From: an uncultured Prevotella sp.
GTDB taxonomy: Bacteria > Bacteroidota > Bacteroidia > Bacteroidales > Bacteroidaceae
DNA: 64,000 nucleotides
Assembly (NCBI GenBank): GCA_900543975.1
Contig: UQTI01000003.1
Coordinates: 1 to 64,000, forward strand
Direction: 5' to 3'
Position 1 is the stretch's first letter. Every line of letters starts with the position of its first letter. The position numbers and the translations under genes are program-made. The notes under the pieces are model-generated. The model worked only from the letters and a program-made list of their open reading frames with translations, searched no databases and was not told the DNA's origin. Below, piece after piece: positions 43,138 through 51,441 of the stretch.

Positions 43138-44058
43138 GCAGAATCAGCTTCACATCATGACAACTCGCCTCTTCTTCAGACGATTAAGCTCTATGTGCGC
43201 TACCTTCGTCTGGAGCGTAACCTGTCGCCTAACACCATTGAGGCCTATCGCAACGACCTGGCACACCTTGAGGCGTTCATGATGCGCAACAACCTGAAAC
43301 TTGAGAATGTGACGCTCGAACAGCTCCATACGTTCGCTGCCTCGCTGCACGAGTATGGCATCACGCCACGCTCACAGGCTCGCGTGCTCAGTGGCGTGCG
43401 CTCGTTCTTCAGGTTCCTCGTGCTCGACGGGGTGGTGGAGAGCGACCCTACGGAACTGCTGGAGTGGCCCTCGCTGCCAGAACATCTGCCGGTGGTGCTC
43501 ACCCTTGAGGAGATTGACCGCATAGAAGACTCCATTGACCTCTCCAAGGCTGAGGGAGCACGCAACCGCGCCATCATTGAGGTGCTGTTTTCTTGCGGTC
43601 TGCGCGTTAGCGAACTGGTGAACATGAAGCTCAGCGACCTGTATCTGGAGGACCGGGTGCTGCTCGTTCGCGGCAAGGGCAACAAGGAACGTCTGGTGCC
43701 TGTGAGCAACAAGGCTATCGCCGACCTTAAGCGTTGGTTCTTCGACCGTAACCTGATGAAGATTAAACCGGGCGAGGATGATTATGTGTTCCTTAACCGA
43801 CGCGGGGCGCACCTCACGCGCACGATGATTCTCATAATGGTTAAACGGCAGGCTGAGGAGGCGGGCATAAAGAAGACAATCTCGCCCCACACCTTCCGCC
43901 ACTCTTTTGCCACGGCTCTGCTTCAGGGGGGCGCCGACCTGCGCTCCATTCAGGCTATGCTCGGGCATGAGAAGATAGACACCACGCTCGTCTACACGCA
44001 CATAAGCAACGAACAGCTCCGAAAGGCTATCCTTGAACACCACCCGCGAAACATCTGA
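43135..44058 (+). CDS. xerD: Site-specific tyrosine recombinase XerD-type
   Basis: 307 residues. The SAM-like N-terminal domain (YVRYLRLERNLSPNTIEAYR) is followed by the catalytic domain: Arg in FSCGLRVSELVNMKL, Lys region VRGKGNKERLVPV, HxxR in HTFRHSFATALLQ, second His in LGHEKIDTTLVYTH with the nucleophilic Tyr. It resolves chromosome dimers at dif with its partner. Size and motifs fit XerD better than integrases of mobile elements. A dif site was not identified in the window. Confidence 0.93.
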   Translation: MAESASHHDNSPLLQTIKLYVRYLRLERNLSPNTIEAYRNDLAHLEAFMMRNNLKLENVTLEQLHTFAASLHEYGITPRSQARVLSGVRSFFRFLVLDGVVESDPTELLEWPSLPEHLPVVLTLEEIDRIEDSIDLSKAEGARNRAIIEVLFSCGLRVSELVNMKLSDLYLEDRVLLVRGKGNKERLVPVSNKAIADLKRWFFDRNLMKIKPGEDDYVFLNRRGAHLTRTMILIMVKRQAEEAGIKKTISPHTFRHSFATALLQGGADLRSIQAMLGHEKIDTTLVYTHISNEQLRKAILEHHPRNI

Positions 44059-44107
44059 TTCGTTAAAAAGACTATTGTTCCTTATCTCTCGCTCCTGGCG
44101 GTTTTTA

Positions 44108-44295
44108 AAAAGACAATAGCGATGATTCTTATCGCTGCTCTTGGCGTTTTTTTTAAAGACAATAGAGACAATAGAGACAATTCTTTGATTGTTTTTTTCT
44201 TGAGGTTTATTTTTTTTCTTGCGTTTTTTTTCTTGAGGCTTTGTTTCACCAGCAAGTTAAAAAATTGTCCCTATTGTCTCTATTGTCTTTAAAAT
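44108..44295. repeat. GACAATAGA inverted-repeat element, locus 4
   Basis: AAAAGACAATAGCG, then AAAGACAATAGAGACAATAG on the left, and ATTGTCCCTATTGTCTCTAT TGTCTTTAAAA on the right. GGCGG / GGCG and ATCGCAAGGGG lie at the edges, and a T-rich loop carries TTTTTTTCTTGAGG words. It follows the xerD stop. Confidence 0.75.
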
Positions 44296-44329
44296 CATCG
44301 CAAGGGGCAGCTAATGGCTTTAAAATAAG

Positions 44330-44396
44330 ACAGGCAGACATGGAATAATCAAGTCTGCCTGAATTCGGGGTCCAAACCTCTTACGAGGAGAGGTCC
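44330..44396 (-). ncRNA. Candidate small RNA A (~65 nt)
   Basis: A full transcription unit without a gene. From about 44396 the RNA would read ACCTCT-CCTCGTA-AGAGGT (6-bp hairpin). It ends in a 9-bp hairpin CAGGCAGAC / GTCTGCCTG (44353-44361 with 44331-44339) followed by TCTTATTTT. No start codon with a useful frame lies inside. Not recognised as a known RNA family. Confidence 0.5.
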
Positions 44397-44400
44397 GATG

Positions 44401-44430
44401 CAAATGTAATAACAATTTTCCAAAATACAA
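44401..44430 (-). promoter_or_regulatory. Promoter of candidate small RNA A
   Basis: On the minus strand TTG (44428-44430), exactly 19 nt, then TACATTTG (44401-44408). This is one of the best matches to the Bacteroidetes consensus in the window, yet no gene follows before xerD's convergent end. Confidence 0.65.
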
Positions 44431-44527
44431 AAAATTATGGAAGAAAAATCGCCAATAAAAAGTTTTGTCTTTAAAACTTTCGTTAGCGAATGAAAAAAAT
44501 ATTGTCTTTACAGCCAGAGTAAGGAAA

Positions 44528-44682
44528 AAATGAAAAAGGCTGACTTCACAGCCAGCCTTAACCTATTATACAATAACATTATGAATATTTTTTATTTCTT
44601 TCTTTATGGCTATAAATTTCAACTATCTTTTATGCGTCTTGTAATCTTGTTTCTGTAACAAAAAACTATGTCTTTGTTTTAC
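44528..44682 (-). ncRNA. Candidate small RNA B (~155 nt)
   Basis: The unit runs from the promoter at 44688-44718 to a terminator where AAGGCTG (44536-44542) pairs with CAGCCTT (44553-44559), followed on the minus strand by TTTTCATTTTTT. The body is A/U-rich. A 23-codon frame beginning near the 3' end overlaps the terminator and is not accepted. It lies directly upstream of small RNA A in the same direction. Confidence 0.45.
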
Positions 44683-44687
44683 GATTG

Positions 44688-44718
44688 CAAAGTTACGCTG
44701 TTTTTGCCATGTGCGCAA
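44688..44718 (-). promoter_or_regulatory. Promoter of candidate small RNA B
   Basis: On the minus strand TTG (44716-44718), a 20-nt gap, TAACTTTG (44688-44695). It lies downstream of the lysO stop (44802) and so does not serve that gene. Confidence 0.6.
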
Positions 44719-44801
44719 TACCTACAAATAGTGATTTTTATGCTCTTAAAGCCATAAAAGCCCTTGAATCATAACCTTATTGCTCATTATTAGCCTTTGT
44801 T

Positions 44802-45434
44802 TTATGCCCCGATGGTGCACCACATCGTAACGAGGAACGGCACGGAGAAGTCGGTCACGAAGCCGTGGTAGATGCTCAGCGCCACATATTTCTGGCCCGA
44901 AGCCTGCGCTATGATGGGTAGCGTGGTGTCCATGGTCGTGGCGCCGCCAACCGTGATGGGAGCCAACGGCCCGAACAGTTTGGCAAGCATGGGGGCGAGC
45001 AGAAGGGTTATCATCTCGCGCACGATGTTGGCAAGAAGGGCGATGGTGCCCAGTTCGGCGCCGCGATATTCGGTTATGAAGATGCTCGACAGCGAGTAGT
45101 AGGCGAAGCCGCTGTCGACGGCAAGACACGACGTGAGGCTACGCTGCTGAAAGAGCGTACACAGGTCGCTGCTCATGACGACATAAGCCACCACGGCACC
45201 CATCCACGAGCCGATGATGGTGACGATGGGCAGGAGGGCGAGACGCGGCGACAGACTCTTGATGTCGCGTATCATGTTGGGGTTGAGGCCTATGCCCATG
45301 CCAACAAACAGCAGTAGGGCGCAGAGCGCCACGAAGCTGGTCTGGCTGCTCATAAACCATGACGGCAAGCAGCCACTGTGGCCCACGAAGAGGCCGAGAA
45401 CGAAGAACGCTACCACTATAAGACTGCCTTTCAT
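44802..45434 (-). CDS. LysO-type exporter, C-terminal unit
   Basis: 210 residues, about six membrane segments. It carries the conserved part of the DUF340/LysO family: LLLFVGMGIGLNPNMIRDIK, SCLAVDSGFAYYSLSSI, GAELGTIALLANIVREMITL, GGATTMDTTLPII. LysO exports lysine (and the toxic analogue thialysine) across the inner membrane in E. coli. Here the ~300-residue protein is made as two polypeptides. The start at 45434 overlaps the stop of the N-terminal gene by 4 nt (ATGA), implying coupling; an earlier start at 45506 would overlap it extensively and is rejected. Confidence 0.85.
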   Translation of the reverse strand: MKGSLIVVAFFVLGLFVGHSGCLPSWFMSSQTSFVALCALLLFVGMGIGLNPNMIRDIKSLSPRLALLPIVTIIGSWMGAVVAYVVMSSDLCTLFQQRSLTSCLAVDSGFAYYSLSSIFITEYRGAELGTIALLANIVREMITLLLAPMLAKLFGPLAPITVGGATTMDTTLPIIAQASGQKYVALSIYHGFVTDFSVPFLVTMWCTIGA

Positions 45435-45733
45435 TGTTCCCCTCCTCCTTTCTTTGCTGTTTTCCACAACGCCCATGCCAGCACGCAGCTGCCCACGGTG
45501 GCACACACCGACAGCAGCAGGGCTTCAACGCCGAGCGTGGGCAGAGAGGCTATGATGTGCCTGTCGCTGCCCACCTCCAGACCGAGCATGAACAGCAGTA
45601 GCCAGATGAGCCATGTGGTGGCCTTGCCAGACCATTTGTTTACGGCGCTGACAAGAGGTGCTGAGGTTGTCCTTGTGCGCACGGCGTAGCCTATGCCTAT
45701 GCCGAGGAAGATGAAAAGTATGACTATAAACAT
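45431..45733 (-). CDS. LysO-type exporter, N-terminal unit
   Basis: 100 residues with three hydrophobic segments (MFIVILFIFLGIGIGYAV; TWLIWLLLFMLGLEVGSD; LGVEALLLSVCATVGSCVLA). This corresponds to the first ~95 residues of one-piece LysO. The GLEVGSD motif and a dry C-terminal tail (WKTAKKGGGEQ) end the unit. It is probably paired with the downstream protein in the membrane. The split appears intact rather than a frameshift, because both parts have clean starts and a 4-nt overlap. Confidence 0.82.
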   Translation of the reverse strand: MFIVILFIFLGIGIGYAVRTRTTSAPLVSAVNKWSGKATTWLIWLLLFMLGLEVGSDRHIIASLPTLGVEALLLSVCATVGSCVLAWALWKTAKKGGGEQ

Positions 45734-45819
45734 TTTTTATTGGTTGTAAGCTTCTGTCTTAAAACGTTCTTGCGCTCCGCGGGTGCCAATAATCTCGCGG
45801 AATATTAACATCAATTTTT

Positions 45820-46203
45820 CGCGCTCCGCGCGTTTTTTTTAACACTAATTTCCATTAATTGAACATTAATTATCATTAAAACGCGCTTTGCGTGGAAACT
45901 CATGGTTCATTAATTTATAAGTAGGTGTTCAAAATTAATCGCATATATGAATCTAATAAAAAAGGTTATGCTTTCAAATGCCTCTACGCCCTCTTTTGGT
46001 CCGTATGCCCAGCTCTCATCGGTCGTGTAGCCCGCTACACTCCCTCTTCGGAGCTGAACATCCAGACCAAAATAGAGCATAGAATCATTTATATTAATTT
46101 TGAACACCTACTTAAGTAATACGCGCCTCGCGCAAAATATTGATGTTCATTAATGTTCAATTAATGGAAATTGATGTTTTTTAAAAAACGAGCGCGAAGC
46201 GCG
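45820..46203. repeat. Outer foldback (GCGCTCCGCGCG / GCGCGAAGCGCG) interrupted by a MITE-like element
   Basis: CCATTAATTGAACATTAAT (45852-45870) is perfectly inverted at 46149-46167, continued outward by GCGCTCCGCGCG-TTTTTTTT and TTTTTTAAAAAACGAGCGCG. Related sequence, CATTGATTTTTCCGCGCTTT, occurs alone near 7405. It lies between lysO and the acid phosphatase gene. Confidence 0.8.
45918..46114. mobile_element. MITE-like foldback element, ~197 bp
   Basis: Terminal inverted repeats of 21-22 bp are perfect: TAAGTAGGTGTTCAAAATTA... (45918-45939) and its inverse (46093-46114). Inside, CTCTTTTGGTC / GACCAAAA, CAGCTC / GAGCTG, and a central GTGTAG-CCCG-CTACAC hairpin (46025-46040) make most of the element self-complementary. 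It encodes no transposase; frames of 64-65 codons on each strand are by-products. A TA lies at each edge, which would fit a TA target duplication but is also part of the palindrome. Confidence 0.75.
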
Positions 46204-46247
46204 ATGTAAAAATTCAGATGTTTTTGCGACAATAGCAGGTCTCTCCA

Positions 46248-46979
46248 CTATTTCTTTCCGCTAAGCTTCTTAAACTCCTTGCGAGCCTTCTCCATCTGCT
46301 TGAGGAATCGGTCGGAGGTGTGGAGCTTGGCGTATGCCACAGAAGCGTAGAGATAGCCGGCGTTGACGTCGCTCTGCCAGTGGGCACCCACGATAACGCG
46401 ACTCTCGCCGTAGAGGTAGCCACGGTTCACGATGGCCTCGGCACGGTCGGGATTGATCTCGCTGAGCAGCAGGGCGGCGCTCCAGCCGAGGATGGTGTGG
46501 CCCGAGGGGAACGATCCGTTCTTTGACAGGGCGGCATCGTCTTTGGGCTGCAGCGACGGCTCATGGAAGACCATGAACGGTCGGCGGCGCATGAAATGGT
46601 TCTTTGGGTTCCAGCTAATCTCGTCGCAGGTGGTCAGGGCGTCGAGGAGCAAGCGGTAGATCTCGGGGGTCTTCTCCTTGGAGATCTCCATGCCGAAAGG
46701 CTCAGCAAACTCGCGGCACACCACCTGCAGGCCATATTCGGCATCGGCCTTTGCCATCTCGCCACGCTCGGTGGCACGCACGCTCTTGCCCCAGAGGAAG
46801 CGCGAGAGGTCGTAAGAGAAGGCTGCCGACAGACTGTCTGGCGGCGTGAGGGGTGTCTTTAGCATGTCGGGCATCTCCTCAGGGGTGAAGTAGGGTTCTG
46901 CCTTGTCGTTCTGTGCTAACACTGGGGTGCATGCCATTGCTGCCAACAGTGTGGCAACGATCAGTTTTCTTGTTTTCAT
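46248..46979 (-). CDS. Class A acid phosphatase-like PAP2 protein, exported
   Basis: 243 residues with a signal peptide (~1-22, ending PVLAQ). The three PAP2 phosphatase motifs are complete: NHFMRRRPF, GSFPSGHT and GESRVIVGAHWQSDV. The N-terminal helical region is like PhoN-type nonspecific acid phosphatases. It releases phosphate from periplasmic phosphomonoesters. Single gene. The spacer upstream contains AATTCTTCACTCTTCAC repeats shared with other spacers. Confidence 0.93.
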   Translation of the reverse strand: MKTRKLIVATLLAAMACTPVLAQNDKAEPYFTPEEMPDMLKTPLTPPDSLSAAFSYDLSRFLWGKSVRATERGEMAKADAEYGLQVVCREFAEPFGMEISKEKTPEIYRLLLDALTTCDEISWNPKNHFMRRRPFMVFHEPSLQPKDDAALSKNGSFPSGHTILGWSAALLLSEINPDRAEAIVNRGYLYGESRVIVGAHWQSDVNAGYLYASVAYAKLHTSDRFLKQMEKARKEFKKLSGKK

Positions 46980-47094
46980 CTTGTTTTTGTTTTTAGTGAA
47001 TAATGTTGTTTATAAAACATTTCACATAAAAAAAGCTGTTATTTCATATTATTGAACTTCTGAAAGTCCAGTTATATTATAAGCTTAAGCAATA

Positions 47095-47180
47095 GAATTC
47101 TTCACTCTTCACACATCACTCTTCACTTAATAAGCTTAAGCAATAGAATTCTTCACTCTTCACTCTTCACTCTTCCCTTA
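47095..47180. repeat. TTCTTCACTCTTCAC repeats
   Basis: Two blocks of AATAAGCTTAAGCAATAGAA followed by TTCTTCACTCTTCACTC, beyond the polA stop. Related blocks lie at 32040-32080, 37150-37180 and 56338-56390, always just beyond or near a minus-strand gene end. Confidence 0.75.
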
Positions 47181-47187
47181 AAAAGAG

Positions 47188-49950
47188 TTAGTGTGCTTCC
47201 AGCCAGTTTTCTCCCCATCCCGAGTCGGCAACGAGTGGAACCTTCAGGCGGTAGGCGTTCTGCATCTCGGTGAGGACAATCTGCTCCACGATGTCGCGCT
47301 CTTCAGGCACAACGGAGAAGTTGAGTTCGTCGTGTACCTGAAGGATCATCTTTGAGCGCAGACGTTTCATGTGGAACTGCTCATGAATGCGGATCATGGC
47401 AATCTTTATGATGTCGGCAGCCGAGCCTTGTATTGGGGCGTTTATGGCGTTGCGCTCAGCAAAGTTGCGCACGGTGGCGTTGCCCGAGTTGATGTCGGGC
47501 AGGTAGCGTCGGCGGTGGAAGAAGGTCTCGGCGTAACCCTTCTGTCGTGCTGTCTCCTTTGCCGCCTCCATGTAGAGCTGCACCTTGGGGAAGGTCTGGA
47601 AATAGCCGTCGATGAGCTGCTTAGCCTCGTCGCGCGAGATCTCAAGTCGCTCAGCCAGACCGAACACCGTTATGCCGTAGATTATGCCGAAGTTGGCACG
47701 TTTGGCCTTTGTGCGCTGGTCGCGTGTGACGCTGTCAATGGTCTCCTTATATATCTTTGCTGCCGTGGCGGCGTGAATGTCGTAGCCTTCGCGGAACGCC
47801 TCTATCATGTTGTCGTCGCCGCTGAGGTGTGCCATGACGCGCAGCTCGATCTGCGAATAGTCGGCAGAGAAGAAGAGCTGTCCCGGCTCAGGCACGAAGC
47901 AACGGCGTATCTCCTTGCCGTCTTCTCCGCGCACGGGAATGTTCTGGAGGTTGGGGTCAGAGGATGACAGACGGCCTGTGGCTGTGACCGCCTGGTTGAA
48001 GGAGGTGTGAATGTGGCCTGTGCGCGGGTTTATGAGCTTGGGCAGGGCGTCGACGTAGGTGCCGAGGAGCTTCTTCAGGGCGCGGTGGGCGAGGATGTCG
48101 GCTACGATCGGACTCTTGTGTGAGAGTTGCACCAACACCTCTTCGGAGGTGACATACTGTCCTGTCTTGGTTTTCTTGGGCTTGTCCACGATCTTCATCT
48201 TGCCAAACAAGATCTCTCCCACCTGCTTGGGCGAGGCGATGTTAAACTCTTCGCCCGCCTCCTCATAGATGCGCTTCTCAAGGTCGTTCATGCGCGCGGT
48301 GAGCGTCTGCGACACGTCGGAGAGCGCCTGTGTGTCTATGCGCACGCCCGTGGTCTCCATGTCGGCGAGCACGGGCACGAGCGGCATCTCTATCTCGCTG
48401 AACAGCTCCCATGCTCCTGCTTCGCGGAGCTGCGGCTCAAGCACGTTGTAGAGCTGAAGGGTGATGTCGGCATCTTCGGCGGCGTAGGGGCACACGTCGG
48501 CGGGCGGCACGTCGCGCATCGATTTCTGGTTTTTGCCCTTCGGACCGATGAGCGTGTCGATGGTGATGGTCTGGTAGTTGAGGAGCACCTCGGCCAGATA
48601 GTCCATGCCGTGCTTCTGTTCTGGGTGGAGCACATAGTGGGCGAGCATGGTGTCGAACATGGGGGCTGCCATGACAACACCGTAGCGCATTAGCACCTCC
48701 ATGTCGTATTTCATGTTCTGCCCGATTTTCAATATTTTTGTGCTCTCATAGAGCGGTTTAAAAATATTAACAATTGTTTGCGCCTTTTCACGTTCGGCAG
48801 GAACAGGCACATAATATGCCTTGTGAGGCTCGATGGCGAAGCTCAATCCCACCAGTTCGGCGTCGATGGCAGAGGTTGACGTGGTCTCTGTGTCTACACT
48901 GACAAGCGGAGATGTCAAGAAAAAGTCACAAAGTTTCTTTATTTCTTCCTCATCCTCAACGAGTTGGTAAGAATGTTTTTCGGTGCTAACGCTTTTTTTT
49001 GACGTGTTTTCGAAAAGATCTTGGCTCTCGGGCGCACTTTCGGCAAATAAATCGAGCTGCTGATTAACCTGTTTTGGTTTATTTTCAGATTTGTTAAGAA
49101 TTTTGTCAGCGAGACTCTTAAACTCCAGTTCGTCGAAAATTTTTCGCAGTTCTGCACCGTCGGGTGGGGTGACGGCCAAAGCGTCGAGGTCGAGGTCTAT
49201 CGGCACGTCGCGGCGTATGGTCGCGAGAAACTGTGACATGCGTATGTCGTCGACAGCTCCCTCAACCTTCTCACGCAACTTGCCCTTGATCTCGGCTGTG
49301 CGGGTGAGCATGTTGTCGATGCTTCCAAACTGAGCGATGAGCTTGGCGGCGGTTTTCTCGCCCACGCCGGGACAGCCGGGGAAATTGTCGGCAGAGTCGC
49401 CCATCAGCGCCAAGAGGTCGATGACCTGTGCCGGGGTGTCGATGCCATATTTTGCTGCCACCTCTTCAGGGCCCATCTTCTCGTAGCCTCCACCGTGGCG
49501 CGGACGGAAGATGAAGACGTTGGGAGCGACGAGCTGGCCATAGTCTTTGTCGGGGGTGAGCATGTAGGTCTCTATGCCCTGGGCGCCTGCCTTGGTGGCG
49601 AGGGTGCCTATCACGTCGTCGGCTTCGAAGCCGTCGGCCTGAAGCACGGGTATGTGCATGGCTGTAAGGATGTTCTTGATCACGGGCACGGAGGCACGGA
49701 TGTCTTCGGGCGTGGCCTCGCGCTGCGCCTTATATTGCGGGAAGGCCTCGTCGCGGAAGGTCTTGCCGTGGTCAAACGCTACGCCTATGTGGGTGGGCTG
49801 CTCCTTCTGCATGATCTCGTTAAGGGTGTTGACAAAGCCCATGACGGCTGATGTGTTCATGCCCTTCGAGTTGATGCGCGGGTTCTTGATGAACGCATAG
49901 TAGGAACGGTAGATGAGCGCGTAGGCATCGAGAAGAAATAATTTGTTCAT
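47188..49950 (-). CDS. polA: DNA polymerase I
   Basis: 920 residues with all three domains. The 5'-3' exonuclease (1-~290) carries FLLDAYALIYRSYYAF, DGFEADDVIGT and GDSADNFPGCPGVGEKTA. The 3'-5' exonuclease (~335-520) keeps its catalytic acids (SVDTETTS, GQNMKYD, YAAEDAD), so it proofreads. The polymerase domain shows motif A FSADYSQIELRVMAHLSGD, motif B RTKAKRANFGIIYG and motif C QVHDELNF. It fills gaps and removes primers. Upstream, a ~180-bp spacer of imperfect CTTTTTGTCTTTG / GGCTTTCGCC repeats precedes the start. Confidence 0.98.
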   Translation of the reverse strand: MNKLFLLDAYALIYRSYYAFIKNPRINSKGMNTSAVMGFVNTLNEIMQKEQPTHIGVAFDHGKTFRDEAFPQYKAQREATPEDIRASVPVIKNILTAMHIPVLQADGFEADDVIGTLATKAGAQGIETYMLTPDKDYGQLVAPNVFIFRPRHGGGYEKMGPEEVAAKYGIDTPAQVIDLLALMGDSADNFPGCPGVGEKTAAKLIAQFGSIDNMLTRTAEIKGKLREKVEGAVDDIRMSQFLATIRRDVPIDLDLDALAVTPPDGAELRKIFDELEFKSLADKILNKSENKPKQVNQQLDLFAESAPESQDLFENTSKKSVSTEKHSYQLVEDEEEIKKLCDFFLTSPLVSVDTETTSTSAIDAELVGLSFAIEPHKAYYVPVPAEREKAQTIVNIFKPLYESTKILKIGQNMKYDMEVLMRYGVVMAAPMFDTMLAHYVLHPEQKHGMDYLAEVLLNYQTITIDTLIGPKGKNQKSMRDVPPADVCPYAAEDADITLQLYNVLEPQLREAGAWELFSEIEMPLVPVLADMETTGVRIDTQALSDVSQTLTARMNDLEKRIYEEAGEEFNIASPKQVGEILFGKMKIVDKPKKTKTGQYVTSEEVLVQLSHKSPIVADILAHRALKKLLGTYVDALPKLINPRTGHIHTSFNQAVTATGRLSSSDPNLQNIPVRGEDGKEIRRCFVPEPGQLFFSADYSQIELRVMAHLSGDDNMIEAFREGYDIHAATAAKIYKETIDSVTRDQRTKAKRANFGIIYGITVFGLAERLEISRDEAKQLIDGYFQTFPKVQLYMEAAKETARQKGYAETFFHRRRYLPDINSGNATVRNFAERNAINAPIQGSAADIIKIAMIRIHEQFHMKRLRSKMILQVHDELNFSVVPEERDIVEQIVLTEMQNAYRLKVPLVADSGWGENWLEAH

Positions 49951-49959
49951 TGTCTGCTG

Positions 49960-50140
49960 TGGGGTGGGGTGCTTGGTTAAACGTTATGGTCTGCGACCTT
50001 TTTGTCTTTGTTAGGGGCCTTGCCCTTCTTGTTTGTCTTAGGCTTAAGCCCTCTTGTTTTGTTATGGAGCAAGCCTTTTTTTGTTTCTGTTCGGCTTTCG
50101 CCATTTTTGTTTTTATCAGGCTTTTGTCCTTTTTTATCTT
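49960..50140. repeat. Imperfect ~30-bp tandem repeats upstream of polA
   Basis: Recurring GGCCTTGCCCTTCTTGTTTG, GCTTAAGCCCTCTTGTTTTG, GCAAGCC-TTTTTTTGTTTC and GGCTTTCGCCATTTTTGTTT lie within 10 bp of the polA start and extend toward the divergent prenyl synthase gene. Confidence 0.7.
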
Positions 50141-50229
50141 AGGATGTTGTAAAATTACTAAAAATATATGATTTATCCCGATAAATGTAGTAATTTTGTG
50201 CAAAATTTTGTAGCATACAGTAGCGAGTA

Positions 50230-51228
50230 ATGGATTATCTTTCAATTATTAAACATCCGATTGAGGCTGAACTCAACGATTTTGTGACACTCTTTAACCA
50301 GTCGCTCTCTCATGAAGACGGACTGCTTGGTAGCGCGCTCGAACACATAAGAAAGCGTGCGGGCAAGCGCATGCGACCAATGCTCATCTTGCTTATGGCG
50401 AAGAACTTTGGCGAGGTAAGCAAGGTGACGCAAAACTCGGCTGTGGGCTTGGAACTGCTTCACACGGCTTCGCTTGTGCACGACGATGTGGTGGACGAGA
50501 GCAGCGAGCGAAGAGGACAGGCATCGGTCAATGCCACTTACGACAACAAGGTGGCGGTGCTGGTGGGCGATTATATCTTATCCACGGCTCTGCTCCATGT
50601 GGCACGCACAGGGTCGGAACGCATCGTTACCTATCTCGCTGAACTGGGACGAACACTCTCTGACGGAGAGATCTTGCAGCTCTCAAACATCGGACGACGT
50701 GACATCTCGGAGGAGGTCTACTATGATGTTATAAAGCAAAAGACGGCGGCGCTGTTTGAGGCGTGCTGCGGCATTGGTGCCCTCTCGGCCGGTGCCAGCG
50801 ACGAAGACATTGCCAAGGCGAAGCAGTTTGGACAAAACCTGGGCGTGATATTCCAAATTCGCGACGATATTTTCGACTATTATGACTCGCCGCAGATAGG
50901 CAAGCCCACCGGCAACGACATGGCTGAGGGCAAGCTCACGCTGCCTGTTATCTATGCTGTAAACTCGGCGAACGACCCCGAGATGACGGCTCTCGCCTTT
51001 AAGGTGAAAGACCATACCGCCTCGCAAGATGAGATTGCGCGTCTCGTGGCTTTTGCCAAGGAACATGGAGGCATAGAGTATGCCGAGCAGCGCATGGAGC
51101 AGCTTCACGCTGAAGCCGTGGCTCTGCTTGACAGCATTTCAAGTGCAAAAGCTCTTTACGGAGGTGCTGCTGATGTCAAGGAAGCTCTTATGGCTTATCT
51201 TGATTTTGTTATAAAAAGAGAAAAATAA
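50230..51228 (+). CDS. Long-chain polyprenyl diphosphate synthase
   Basis: 332 residues. First aspartate-rich motif in LVHDDVVDESSERRG, second in FQIRDDIFDYYD, with GKRMRPMLILLMAKN near the start. It joins isopentenyl diphosphate units into the side chain of menaquinone (or undecaprenol precursor). Menaquinone would be the electron donor to the fumarate reductase at 58.5 kb. Chain length cannot be read reliably. A TAATTTTG box at 50191-50198 may be its -7 element. Confidence 0.92.
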   Translation: MDYLSIIKHPIEAELNDFVTLFNQSLSHEDGLLGSALEHIRKRAGKRMRPMLILLMAKNFGEVSKVTQNSAVGLELLHTASLVHDDVVDESSERRGQASVNATYDNKVAVLVGDYILSTALLHVARTGSERIVTYLAELGRTLSDGEILQLSNIGRRDISEEVYYDVIKQKTAALFEACCGIGALSAGASDEDIAKAKQFGQNLGVIFQIRDDIFDYYDSPQIGKPTGNDMAEGKLTLPVIYAVNSANDPEMTALAFKVKDHTASQDEIARLVAFAKEHGGIEYAEQRMEQLHAEAVALLDSISSAKALYGGAADVKEALMAYLDFVIKREK

Positions 51229-51234
51229 GAAAAC

Positions 51235-51263
51235 AAAAAAAGGGCGTCAAAGCCCTTTTTTTT
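51235..51263. terminator. Bidirectional terminator between the prenyl synthase gene and deoC
   Basis: AAAAAAAGGGC (51235-51245) pairs with GCCCTTTTTTT around GTCAAA. It serves the rightward prenyl synthase gene and, on the other strand, leftward deoC. Confidence 0.92.
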
Positions 51264-51284
51264 GTTATATGCCTTATAGTTTTT

Positions 51285-51400
51285 TCCGGGTTTTATAAGG
51301 CTTTTTTCCGGGTTTATAAGGCTTTTGGTCTTTAAGGTTTGGGCTTATGGGTCTTTAAGGGTTTATAAGCTTATAAGCTTTTGAAAGCTTATTATAAGCG
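51285..51400. repeat. Imperfect TTTATAAGGCTTTT repeats beyond deoC
   Basis: Two copies of CCGGGTTTTATAAGGCTTTT grade into GGTCTTTAAGG / GGGTTTATAAGC repeats. The spacer holds no gene. Confidence 0.65.
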
Positions 51401-51441
51401 ATCTCTTAGTGCTCCTAAGCCTTGTTTCCATCCTCCATTTC

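Noticed and set aside
44525..44600. 23-codon minus-strand frame inside candidate small RNA B
   Set aside because: It begins late in the transcript and runs through the terminator stem; no ribosome-binding context.
45910..46119. 64-65-codon frames on both strands inside the foldback element
   Set aside because: Both are consequences of the near-palindromic sequence; no transposase-like motif.
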